DNA from: an uncultured Ruminococcus sp.
GTDB lineage: Bacteria; Bacillota; Clostridia; Oscillospirales; Ruminococcaceae
Reading direction: 5' to 3'
Length of the DNA stretch: 32,348 bases
Assembly: GCA_902464115.1 (NCBI GenBank)
Contig: CABQIF010000007.1
Coordinates: 1-32,348, forward strand
The first letter of the stretch is position 1, and every line of letters begins with the position of its first letter. The notes beneath the pieces were generated by a model. The model was not told the origin of the DNA. It did no database searches and saw only the letters and a program-made list of their open reading frames with translations. The translations under genes were made by a program, and so were the position numbers. Positions 1-6,571 of this stretch are shown piece after piece.

Positions 1-1
1 G

Positions 2-325
2 AATTTCTGTTTCGTTATAAATCCCGATCGGATTAGTAGGAAGTATTTCAAGCTTTATAACCATCGGTTTCCGGATGAGGCAACAAAGATGGCGAGAATT
101 TGCTTTTTCGATGCCAGTTATTGTAAAGAGGGCTCACTTGGCAAGAAGACATTCTGGATTTTGAGTCTGGAAGAAAAGCAGCAGTTGCTGCAAATTTTAC
201 AGCGTCCTTGCGAAGCAGGGAATACCGTCTGGAAGAAACTCATCGAAACATTTTGCTGGGAAGCGAACGAAGAGCGGATTCCACTTGATACACCCATACC
301 AGATTATACAAAACTGGAAGAATAA
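2..325 (+). CDS. Hypothetical protein, 5'-truncated by the window edge
   Basis: The frame is open from base 2 to the TAA at 323-325, so this is the C-terminal ~107 residues of a longer protein. An internal ATG exists at 89, but the sequence before it (…NPDRISRKYFKLYNHRFPDEATK) reads as ordinary protein and there is no SD before that ATG, so I treat the gene as running in from the left. The fragment is soluble and mixed charged/aromatic, with no membrane segment or motif I recognise. It ends right against the structured repeat that starts at 326. Function unknown; coding status moderately sure. Confidence 0.55.
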   Translation, partial: NFCFVINPDRISRKYFKLYNHRFPDEATKMARICFFDASYCKEGSLGKKTFWILSLEEKQQLLQILQRPCEAGNTVWKKLIETFCWEANEERIPLDTPIPDYTKLEE

Positions 326-470
326 CCATGCCGCAGGCAAACTGCGGATGTGCCCCAGCCTTGCCGAACCGGATTCGGGTGGTTTCCCTAGAAGAACGTT
401 ACCAGCCATCGGCAGACAGCGAAGCAATTCTGCCGAATCTTACGCAATCGTTTTTCCTAAGAGCAGCTGA
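326..470 (+). repeat. Structured extragenic repeat, copy A
   Basis: Non-coding element starting directly after a stop codon. It holds a hairpin CCGCAG/CTGCGG (331-336 with 342-347), a hairpin GGCAGA/TCTGCC (411-416 with 429-434) around a 12-base loop beginning CAGCGAAGC, and a 3' end TCGTTTTTCCTAAGAGCA. An internal segment (363-393) resembles the 3' end, so part may be duplicated. Copy B at 27633-27917 shares the same first hairpin, the same 12-base-loop hairpin and the same end. Short open frames through it (285-470, 328-555) are dismissed as coincidental. Confidence 0.6.
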
Positions 471-498
471 AAAACGACACTTCTGCAAAACTCCATGC

Positions 499-527
499 TT
501 GACACGATATAAAAAATGTGTTATAAT
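499..527 (+). promoter_or_regulatory. Consensus sigma-A promoter for pspA
   Basis: TTGACA (499-504), 17-base spacer, TATAAT (522-527): a perfect match to the vegetative consensus. It lies about 110 bases upstream of the pspA start and just after repeat copy A. Confidence 0.88.
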
Positions 528-638
528 CAATACAACCATATTTGTATGCAGGTAAAAAATTCTGCAATGGTAGGGGGACTGGGTTATAGCCCAGCAGACG
601 AAAACAAGCATCAAAGATACAATGGAGGCGGAATCCAC

Positions 639-1364
639 ATGGGTATTTTTTCAAGAATTGGCGATATTATGAAAGCAAATGTCAACGACCTCATCGACAA
701 GGCAGAAGATCCGGAAAAGATGGTCAAGCAGATCATTCGGGATTTGCAGCAGGAAGTTGCAAAGTCTACACAGGCACTCGGCAAGGCAATGGCAAGCCAG
801 CGAATTGCAGAACGGCAGTATAAGACTGCATTGCAGTCGTCCGCAGATTGGGAATCCAAGGCGAAGGCAGCCCTTGCAGCTGGTAACACGGAAATGGCAA
901 AGAAAGCCCTATCCTATAAGGTCAAGGCAGACAATGACGTTGCATCCTATCAGCAGATGTATGAAACCATTACCACACAGACCGATGCCATCCGCAATCA
1001 GGTGGAAACCTTAAAGTCAAAACTGGAAGAGGCAAAGAGCCGTCAGGCAATGCTGATTGCCCGCTCTCAGATGGCAAAGACACAGAAGAATCTGGCACAG
1101 TCTATGGGCGGTATCAATACTTCCAGTTCGATGGATAAATTTAACCGCATGGAAGAAAAGATCATGCAGCAGGAAGCAGAAGCTGCTGCGTTTGCTGAAA
1201 TCTCCGGCAATAGCAATGCAGACACCAAGAGCTTTGCACAGATGGAAACAGATACCAAGGTGGATGCAGAATTACAGCGCCTGATGGCAGAAATGGGCAC
1301 TTCTACCAGTGATGCGGATTTGGATGCACAGCTTGCTGCATTGGAACAGGGAGGTTCATTATGA
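639..1364 (+). CDS. pspA: PspA/IM30 (ESCRT-III-like) family membrane-stress protein
   Basis: 241 residues, almost entirely helical and charged. It begins MGIFSRIGDIMKANVNDLIDKAEDPEKM, the amphipathic N-terminus typical of PspA/Vipp1 proteins, followed by long coiled coils (about 25-190, rich in Gln, Ala, Lys, Glu). Family members bind stressed membranes from the cytoplasmic side and form helical or ring assemblies. I chose ATG 639 because GGAGG stands 8-12 bases before it and the N-terminus then matches the family; the frame extends upstream to 516, but that would place the start over the promoter. The stop overlaps the next gene's start by ATGA, implying translational coupling to the small membrane protein that follows. 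Confidence 0.92.
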   Translation: MGIFSRIGDIMKANVNDLIDKAEDPEKMVKQIIRDLQQEVAKSTQALGKAMASQRIAERQYKTALQSSADWESKAKAALAAGNTEMAKKALSYKVKADNDVASYQQMYETITTQTDAIRNQVETLKSKLEEAKSRQAMLIARSQMAKTQKNLAQSMGGINTSSSMDKFNRMEEKIMQQEAEAAAFAEISGNSNADTKSFAQMETDTKVDAELQRLMAEMGTSTSDADLDAQLAALEQGGSL

Positions 1365-1537
1365 GCAAGGAAAAGGATTCTGTAAAGAAAGAACGGCTCA
1401 GTATGTTCTATAAAGTCGCACCAGTTGTCGGGGCATTGGTGCTTGCAATGTTGTCCGCTGTCTTTATCGTATGCCGGACACTGAGCAATCGCTCTCATCA
1501 CGAAAAGTGGAAGGATTACGATGAATGCGGCATTTGA
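1361..1537 (+). CDS. Small single-pass membrane protein coupled to pspA
   Basis: 58 residues beginning MSKEKDSVKKERLSMFYK. It starts at the ATG that overlaps the pspA stop (ATGA), with the GGAGG inside the end of pspA as its SD. A charged N-terminus is followed by one hydrophobic segment (about 19-38, VAPVVGALVLAMLSAVFIVC) and a short polar tail, so it is a one-helix membrane protein, probably N-in. The coupling and the terminator 30 bases downstream make pspA plus this gene a complete two-gene operon. By position it could anchor or sense for PspA, as PspB/PspC or LiaI/LiaF do in other bacteria, but I see no sequence similarity to those; the role is inference. Confidence 0.72.
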   Translation: MSKEKDSVKKERLSMFYKVAPVVGALVLAMLSAVFIVCRTLSNRSHHEKWKDYDECGI

Positions 1538-1567
1538 GCCGTATAAAAAAATCCAACAAGGAAACAG

Positions 1568-1596
1568 GGGTGCTTCCGAATCGAAGTGCCCTTTTT
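1568..1596 (+). terminator. Intrinsic terminator after the pspA operon
   Basis: Stem GGGTGCTTC/GAAGTGCCC (9 bp, two G-U pairs), 6-base loop, followed by TTTTT. Confidence 0.75.
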
Positions 1597-1680
1597 CTGA
1601 CATTTTTAAAATAGAAAGCTGTCTATTTTTAGAATCGAGACAGTTATTATATACAATTGTTTTTCATATTTTTGCCGTCA

Positions 1681-1710
1681 TTGACAAAAACAAAAGATTT
1701 GTGTTATACT
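1681..1710 (+). promoter_or_regulatory. Sigma-A promoter for citrate synthase
   Basis: TTGACA (1681-1686), 18-base spacer, TATACT (1705-1710). It lies inside the upstream extension of the citrate synthase reading frame, which supports the downstream start at 1807. Confidence 0.8.
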
Positions 1711-1806
1711 ATTGATTGTGTGCATTCGATTTCAGAAGAAATCAAAACCACACGTTCTCTCATTCATTCACCCAAAACCCGTTTCAGAAAGGACGATGAT
1801 TATCAT

Positions 1807-3213
1807 ATGCTGACAAAGGAAGCCATTTTAAAAAGACCAGAACTGCAACAGATTGTGCAGAAATACCGACACAACATTGAGCGAAGCGAACAGCTTGCTC
1901 TGCAATATCAGGAAAACTATCAGATTAACCCGTCTTTCTATGAACAGTACGATGTAAAATGCGGTCTGCGGGATGCAGACGGCAGAGGCGTTCTTGCCGG
2001 ACTGACGGGGATTAGCAAGGTACAGGCAACCAAGTTGGAAAACGGCGTGCAAGTACCAGCAGAAGGGGAATTATTCTATCGGGGCTATTCCATTTCGGAT
2101 TTGGTGAATGGATTCATTCAGCAGAACCGGTTTGGATTTGAAGAAATCATTTACTTGCTATTGACTGGAGAACTGCCGAAAGCAGACGAGTTGAAAGCCT
2201 TTCATGAACTGCTGGCAGATTATCAGAACTTGCCAGCACATTTTAAAAGCAGCGTTATCATGCGGATGCCGAGCGATAATATCATGAACGGTATGGAAAA
2301 ATGTGTGCTGGCACTGCATTCCACTGACCCGAAACCAGATGACATCAGCATTCCGAATGTAATGCGGCAGTGTCTGGAACTGATTGCCCGCTTCCCATCG
2401 CTGGCAGTGTATAACTACCAGATGACGCAGTACTTCCACAAGGGCAGCAGTATGGTACTGCGGAAACCAAAGCCAGATAAAACCATTGCAGAAAACCTGC
2501 TGACCATGATGCGACCAGATGGCAAATATACGCAGCTGGAAGCACGGCTGTTGGATTTGGCTTTGGTGCTTCATGCAGAACACGGCGGCGGAAACAATTC
2601 TACTTTTACGATGCATGTAGTAACATCTTCGGGAACAGACACCTATTCTGCCATTTCGGCTTCTTTGGGTTCGCTGAAAGGTCCAAAGCATGGCGGTGCA
2701 AATCTGAAAGTCATGGAAATGTTCCAAGACTTGAAAGCTCATGTAACAGACTGGAACGATCGGGATGCGATTCGGACTTACCTGACAACACTGCTGAATC
2801 GGGAAGGGTTTGACCACAGCGGTTTGATTTATGGGTTAGGGCATGCAGTTTATACCGTTTCTGACCCAAGAGCACGCATTTTGAAAAAGTTTGCAGAGAT
2901 GCTGTCAAACGAAAAGCAGATGCACGATGAATTTCAGTTGTATCAGACTGTGGAAGAAATCGCAACAGAACTGCTGCTGGAACGCCGCAAGACGAACAAG
3001 GGTGTCTGTGCAAACGTTGATTTTTACAGCGGCTTTGTATATGAGATGTTGGGCATTCCGATGGAACTGTATACGCCGATTTTTGCGATTGCAAGAATTG
3101 CAGGCTGGTCGGCACATCGGATTGAAGAACTGACCAACTCCAATAAGATCATCCGTCCGGCATATCGTCCGGTTGGATTAGAACGAACCTATGTGCCGTT
3201 GGGACAGCGGTAA
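1807..3213 (+). CDS. gltA: Citrate synthase
   Basis: 468 residues. Condenses acetyl-CoA with oxaloacetate to citrate in the cytoplasm, here most likely feeding 2-oxoglutarate and glutamate synthesis (inference), which would suit the arginine cluster later in the window. The active-site set is visible: LHAEHGGG (His256/His259), GLGHAVYTVSDPRA (His346) and NVDFYSG (Asp405), plus the fold signature KGPKHGGANLKV (291-302). Residues 1-60 form an N-terminal extension seen in long clostridial-type citrate synthases. The frame opens at 1657, but that region carries the promoter; ATG 1807 has AGAAAGGA about 13 bases upstream, a rather long spacing. Citrate synthase versus 2-methylcitrate synthase cannot be fully separated by eye; no prp genes are nearby. 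Confidence 0.93.
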   Translation: MLTKEAILKRPELQQIVQKYRHNIERSEQLALQYQENYQINPSFYEQYDVKCGLRDADGRGVLAGLTGISKVQATKLENGVQVPAEGELFYRGYSISDLVNGFIQQNRFGFEEIIYLLLTGELPKADELKAFHELLADYQNLPAHFKSSVIMRMPSDNIMNGMEKCVLALHSTDPKPDDISIPNVMRQCLELIARFPSLAVYNYQMTQYFHKGSSMVLRKPKPDKTIAENLLTMMRPDGKYTQLEARLLDLALVLHAEHGGGNNSTFTMHVVTSSGTDTYSAISASLGSLKGPKHGGANLKVMEMFQDLKAHVTDWNDRDAIRTYLTTLLNREGFDHSGLIYGLGHAVYTVSDPRARILKKFAEMLSNEKQMHDEFQLYQTVEEIATELLLERRKTNKGVCANVDFYSGFVYEMLGIPMELYTPIFAIARIAGWSAHRIEELTNSNKIIRPAYRPVGLERTYVPLGQR

Positions 3214-3240
3214 ATTTTTGTGGAATCGGAGGAAAAAATT

Positions 3241-3582
3241 ATGCCATTTATGCAGTTGAAAACGAATGTTGCGGTTACGGAACAGCAGGAAACTTTGTTG
3301 AAAACCTCGTTCGGCAGTGCCATCACTGCCATTCCGGGGAAATCAGAAACCTGGTTAATGGTGGGAATTGAACCACAGTACACCTTGTATTTTCAGGGCA
3401 GCGATGCACCGGCGGCGATGGTAGAAGTCAGCATTTTTGGTTCGGCTTCAGATGCAGCCTATGCAGACTTGACCGCTCGAATTTGTAAGATCGTATTAGA
3501 AACGCTGCACATCGATGCAAGCCGGATCTATGTAAAATATGCAGAGGTTGAGCACTGGGGCTGGAACGGCTCGAATTTTTAA
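3241..3582 (+). CDS. MIF-family tautomerase-like protein
   Basis: 113 residues starting MPFMQLKTNV and ending HWGWNGSNF. This is the pattern of macrophage migration inhibitory factor homologues: Pro2 becomes the N-terminal catalytic proline after Met removal, and the end matches the family's (G)WNxSxF tail. MIF proteins are small trimers with keto-enol tautomerase activity. Start ATG 3241 has GGAGG 8 bases upstream; a GTG at 3220 would add seven residues and bury the proline, so I reject it. It follows citrate synthase by 27 bases with no promoter visible, so the two are probably co-transcribed. There is no signal peptide. A link to host signalling is known for some parasite MIFs but is only speculation here. 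Confidence 0.85.
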   Translation: MPFMQLKTNVAVTEQQETLLKTSFGSAITAIPGKSETWLMVGIEPQYTLYFQGSDAPAAMVEVSIFGSASDAAYADLTARICKIVLETLHIDASRIYVKYAEVEHWGWNGSNF

Positions 3583-3606
3583 AACAACATGTTTAAAAAT
3601 GGACAG

Positions 3607-3643
3607 AAAAAAGTACCTTGTTTACGAAACAAGGTACTTTTTT
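3607..3643. terminator. Strong bidirectional-type terminator after the MIF gene
   Basis: Perfect 17-bp stem (AAAAAAGTACCTTGTTT and its complement) with a 3-base ACG loop. The arms end in A6 and T6, so it can stop transcription on either strand. Confidence 0.9.
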
Positions 3644-3678
3644 GCATGCATAGAAAATAAAACGTCCATCTTTAGGAA

Positions 3679-3708
3679 TTGAAAGCAAGCAGATGGATAT
3701 GCTATGAT
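3679..3708 (+). promoter_or_regulatory. Probable promoter for the phosphopantetheinyl transferase
   Basis: TTGAAA (3679-3684), 18-base spacer, TATGAT (3703-3708). It overlaps the first codons of the longest possible reading frame and so argues for a start further downstream. Confidence 0.6.
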
Positions 3709-3741
3709 AAACAGGAAATGCAGAAAAAAGGGGTTGAAACC

Positions 3742-4401
3742 TTGATTCAACAAGTACAAACAACAGCAGCAAATCCTGTAGAATCCAAGCAAATTGATTT
3801 GCCGGAAGTGGTTTTACAGCCGCTGCCGATGAATGCAAAAGTAGCCGAACAGCACCACTTTGCACATGATTTACTGGAAGACATGCTGTTCAAACGTGGC
3901 ATTTTCAAGCCTTATTTCATGGGAGAAGGAAAACATGGAAAGCCGTTTTTGTTAGAACATCCGCAGATACAGTTTAATCTCAGCCACTGCAAAAATGCGG
4001 TGCTCTGTGGCATTGGCTCGAAACCGTTAGGGGTAGACGTGGAAACCATTCGACCGATGCGGGAACGGGTGTTGCGTCGGGTTCTGACCGCTTCGGAGCA
4101 GCAGGAAATTTTACAGGCAGAAGCACCGGAACTATGTTTTCTGCGGTTTTGGACACTCAAAGAGAGCTTTGTAAAGGCGTTGGGTGTTGGAATTTCCTAT
4201 CCCATGCAGACGCTGGCGTTTTCGCTGCGAAATCCACTTGCAACGGAAGGAATGCAGTGCCATGTACGGCAGGGAAATGGCGAAATTCTTGTTCCGATGC
4301 AGGAATATGCCGCAGCTGGAGCAGGGGCAGGATACCGATTCTTTCAGGGCATCTGGGAGCAGAAACAAGTCTTTTCCGTTTGTATTCCCAAGACAGAATA
4401 A
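3742..4401 (+). CDS. 4'-phosphopantetheinyl transferase, Sfp type
   Basis: About 219 residues from TTG 3742. Transfers the phosphopantetheine arm of CoA onto a serine of acyl or peptidyl carrier proteins. The family signature runs in order: GKHGKPF, FNLSHCKNAVLCGI, PLGVDVETIRP (the GVDVE metal-binding motif) and FWTLKESFVKALGVGIS (the WxxKEA-type motif). Start choice: TTG 3742 has AAGGGG with 8-base spacing and lies downstream of the promoter at 3679-3708; ATG 3718 (no proper SD) and TTG 3679 (inside the promoter) are alternatives. It is a single gene between two terminators, with no carrier-protein or synthase genes nearby. With no acpS in view, it may serve fatty-acid ACP, but that is a guess. 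Confidence 0.87.
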   Translation: MIQQVQTTAANPVESKQIDLPEVVLQPLPMNAKVAEQHHFAHDLLEDMLFKRGIFKPYFMGEGKHGKPFLLEHPQIQFNLSHCKNAVLCGIGSKPLGVDVETIRPMRERVLRRVLTASEQQEILQAEAPELCFLRFWTLKESFVKALGVGISYPMQTLAFSLRNPLATEGMQCHVRQGNGEILVPMQEYAAAGAGAGYRFFQGIWEQKQVFSVCIPKTE

Positions 4402-4407
4402 CAGAAA

Positions 4408-4446
4408 AAGGGAGCAGAATGGTGTCATTCTGCTCCCTTCTTTTTT
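4408..4446. terminator. Terminator between convergent genes
   Basis: 13-bp stem AAGGGAGCAGAAT/ATTCTGCTCCCTT with a 6-base loop, then CTTTTTT on the plus strand. It ends the transferase gene and faces the end of the minus-strand GH13 gene. Confidence 0.85.
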
Positions 4447-4465
4447 GGAATATCCAAGAAAGAAA

Positions 4466-6448
4466 TTAGTCCATATCCTTGTAGGTGTCCCGATATTCAT
4501 CTTCGGTGACATCTTCTTTTGCGTCAAAATCTTCCTTTGCTTCTTCATCCGCTTCTTCCTCTTCGACTTTTCGGTCAATGGTTCGCAGAGCAAACAGAGC
4601 AGCGTAAGAATAAGCTGGCAGAACCAGTTCATTTTCCTTGCAGATACCGGAAGCAACATTGCTCAGGGCGTAGTTCTTGAGAATATCCGATTGCAAGTCA
4701 AAATGCTGGGTGTGTTCGCTGCGGTTCAGAATCAGGATAACGCTTTCACCGCTGTTCCGATGGAATCGGGAGAATACCAGCAGTTCGTTTCCAGTTAGCA
4801 GGAATTCCAGTTCCCCATCCGCAAAAACAGAACTGCTCTTGCGGAGAATCCCCAGTTCTCTGGTGTATTCGAGCAGGTCTTCGTCCTCGTTGCCCCACGG
4901 GAAGCAGCGACGGTTGAATGGGTCTTTCCAGCCCTGCAAGCCGACTTCATCTCCGTAGTAAATACTCGGAACGCCCGGCAGGAAGAATTGCAGCACCATA
5001 GCAGCCTTTAACAGCTGTTTGCCACGCTGATATTCTGCATCGGACAGCCAGTTTTCTGCCATCCAGTCTTTTGACTTGTCATCACAGTTCTGACCGCCAA
5101 AGCGGTTAATTGCCCGTTCGATGTCGTGCGTGGAAACAAAGTTCATCAAGACATCAACAGTCTGCTTCGGATAGTTTTCGAGAATGCCCATAATCCAATC
5201 TTTGAATGTGTTGGCATCCATGCCCTTGATATAGTTGATGATGGCTTCTCGGAACGGATAGTTCATAACGCTGTCCAGCTGGTCGCCGAGCAGATACCGC
5301 CGCTTTACGCCGTAGCTTTCCTTATTGGAAGCATCTTCCCAGACTTCACCGATGACAATTTTTTCTTCGCCATTCTTCTTGACGCACTTTCGCAGAGCAT
5401 CAAGGAAGCCATCCGGCAATTCATCTGCAACGTCCAAACGATAACCAGCTGCCCCGAGGGAAATCCAGTAATCCAGAACACCGCCATCGCCGCAGATATA
5501 GTTCAGATAGTCCGGATTGGTTTCCACAACATTCGGCAGGGTATCAATGCCCCACCAAGCCTCATACTGGTGGTCGCCAAAGAACGTATACCAGCTATAA
5601 TACGGGCTATCTGTAGACTGCCAAGCACCAACGGTATCATACCGACCGAACTTGTTGAAGTAGATGCTGTCCGCACCGGTGTGAGAGAAAACGCCGTCCA
5701 GAATGATGGAAATGCCATGCTTTTCCGCATCTTCGCAGAGCAGCCGGAAATCTTCGTTTGTACCAAGGAGTGGGTCAACATTCCGATAGTTGGCAGTGTT
5801 GTAGCGGTGGTTTTCGTGGGATTCAAAAATCGGGTTCAGATAAATGCAGGTAACACCCAGTTTATCGAGGTAGTCGAGTTTGCTGCGGATTCCCTCCAAA
5901 TCACCGCCGAAATAGTCATTGTTCCAAACGTGTCCGTTTGCATCCGGCTTGTAGTACGGTGTGCCATTCCAGTCGTCCCGCAGTACTCGGTCAGTTGGAA
6001 CATTTTCATGCGGCTTTCCGCTCTTGCAGAATCGGTCAGGGAAAATCTGATACATGATACCGCCCTTGAGGAAGTTCGGGGTTTCATAGTGCTTTGCAAA
6101 AACGGTCAGCTGATACAATTCGCCGTGGTCGAGTGCTGCTTCGTGAGCAGTGCCACGCTTGATATAGTGCCGCACGCCATTGCTGGTATAGGCAAAATAA
6201 TAGTAATGCACACCGGCATATTTTGGACTGTAAGTGACGGTATAGCACTTGCAGCCGTCCTGTTCGCCGTTGGCGTTCATTGGCAGAAAGCGTTCCTTAA
6301 AGCCAGTGCGGAATAATACCATAACTGGCGGAAAGTCTGGTGTTACGCCAGCCGGCAGATAGATGGTGAAATTGCAGTCAGAACGTCTGCGAATTGCACC
6401 GAACGGGAATTTATAGTGTAGATCCCAACTGTCATACATACAGGGCAT
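4466..6448 (-). CDS. GH13 alpha-glucan hydrolase (neopullulanase / cyclomaltodextrinase / amylase-like), intracellular
   Basis: 660 residues. An N-terminal beta domain (about 1-120) precedes a GH13 barrel. The conserved regions are DGVFSH (251-256), GYRLDVAD with nucleophile Asp339, GEVW with acid/base Glu368, and STHD with Asp442, so all three catalytic acids are present. YQIFPDRF (133-140) is typical of the neopullulanase/cyclomaltodextrinase branch. There is no signal peptide, so it acts in the cytoplasm. The last ~35 residues form an extremely acidic tail (EEEEADEEAKEDFDAKEDVTEDEY), unusual for the family. Start ATG 6448 has AAGGAGGA with good spacing. It lies downstream of glgP on the same strand; the glgP terminator lies between, and I see no separate promoter, so read-through is likely. 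Exact substrate not determined. Confidence 0.88.
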   Translation of the reverse strand: MPCMYDSWDLHYKFPFGAIRRRSDCNFTIYLPAGVTPDFPPVMVLFRTGFKERFLPMNANGEQDGCKCYTVTYSPKYAGVHYYYFAYTSNGVRHYIKRGTAHEAALDHGELYQLTVFAKHYETPNFLKGGIMYQIFPDRFCKSGKPHENVPTDRVLRDDWNGTPYYKPDANGHVWNNDYFGGDLEGIRSKLDYLDKLGVTCIYLNPIFESHENHRYNTANYRNVDPLLGTNEDFRLLCEDAEKHGISIILDGVFSHTGADSIYFNKFGRYDTVGAWQSTDSPYYSWYTFFGDHQYEAWWGIDTLPNVVETNPDYLNYICGDGGVLDYWISLGAAGYRLDVADELPDGFLDALRKCVKKNGEEKIVIGEVWEDASNKESYGVKRRYLLGDQLDSVMNYPFREAIINYIKGMDANTFKDWIMGILENYPKQTVDVLMNFVSTHDIERAINRFGGQNCDDKSKDWMAENWLSDAEYQRGKQLLKAAMVLQFFLPGVPSIYYGDEVGLQGWKDPFNRRCFPWGNEDEDLLEYTRELGILRKSSSVFADGELEFLLTGNELLVFSRFHRNSGESVILILNRSEHTQHFDLQSDILKNYALSNVASGICKENELVLPAYSYAALFALRTIDRKVEEEEADEEAKEDFDAKEDVTEDEYRDTYKDMD

Positions 6449-6490
6449 AGAAAAGATCCTCCTTCAAATTTCAATCTGAAATGGGCTTTG

Positions 6491-6539
6491 TAAAAAGAAA
6501 AACGTGGGAGGAAGCAGCAGCTGCCCGACCTCCCACGCT
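6491..6539 (-). terminator. Terminator / attenuator between glgP and the GH13 gene
   Basis: On the minus strand CGTGGGAGG pairs with CCTCCCACG (6529-6537 with 6503-6511), then a T-rich run. The GH13 gene follows 43 bases later without its own visible promoter, so this probably lowers rather than abolishes its transcription. Confidence 0.75.
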
Positions 6540-6571
6540 TTTGGACATTAGAAAAAGAGAAATATTCGGGT

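Noticed and set aside
5126..6316. 396-codon open frame on the plus strand across the GH13 gene
   Set aside because: Antisense shadow; no SD and no motif.
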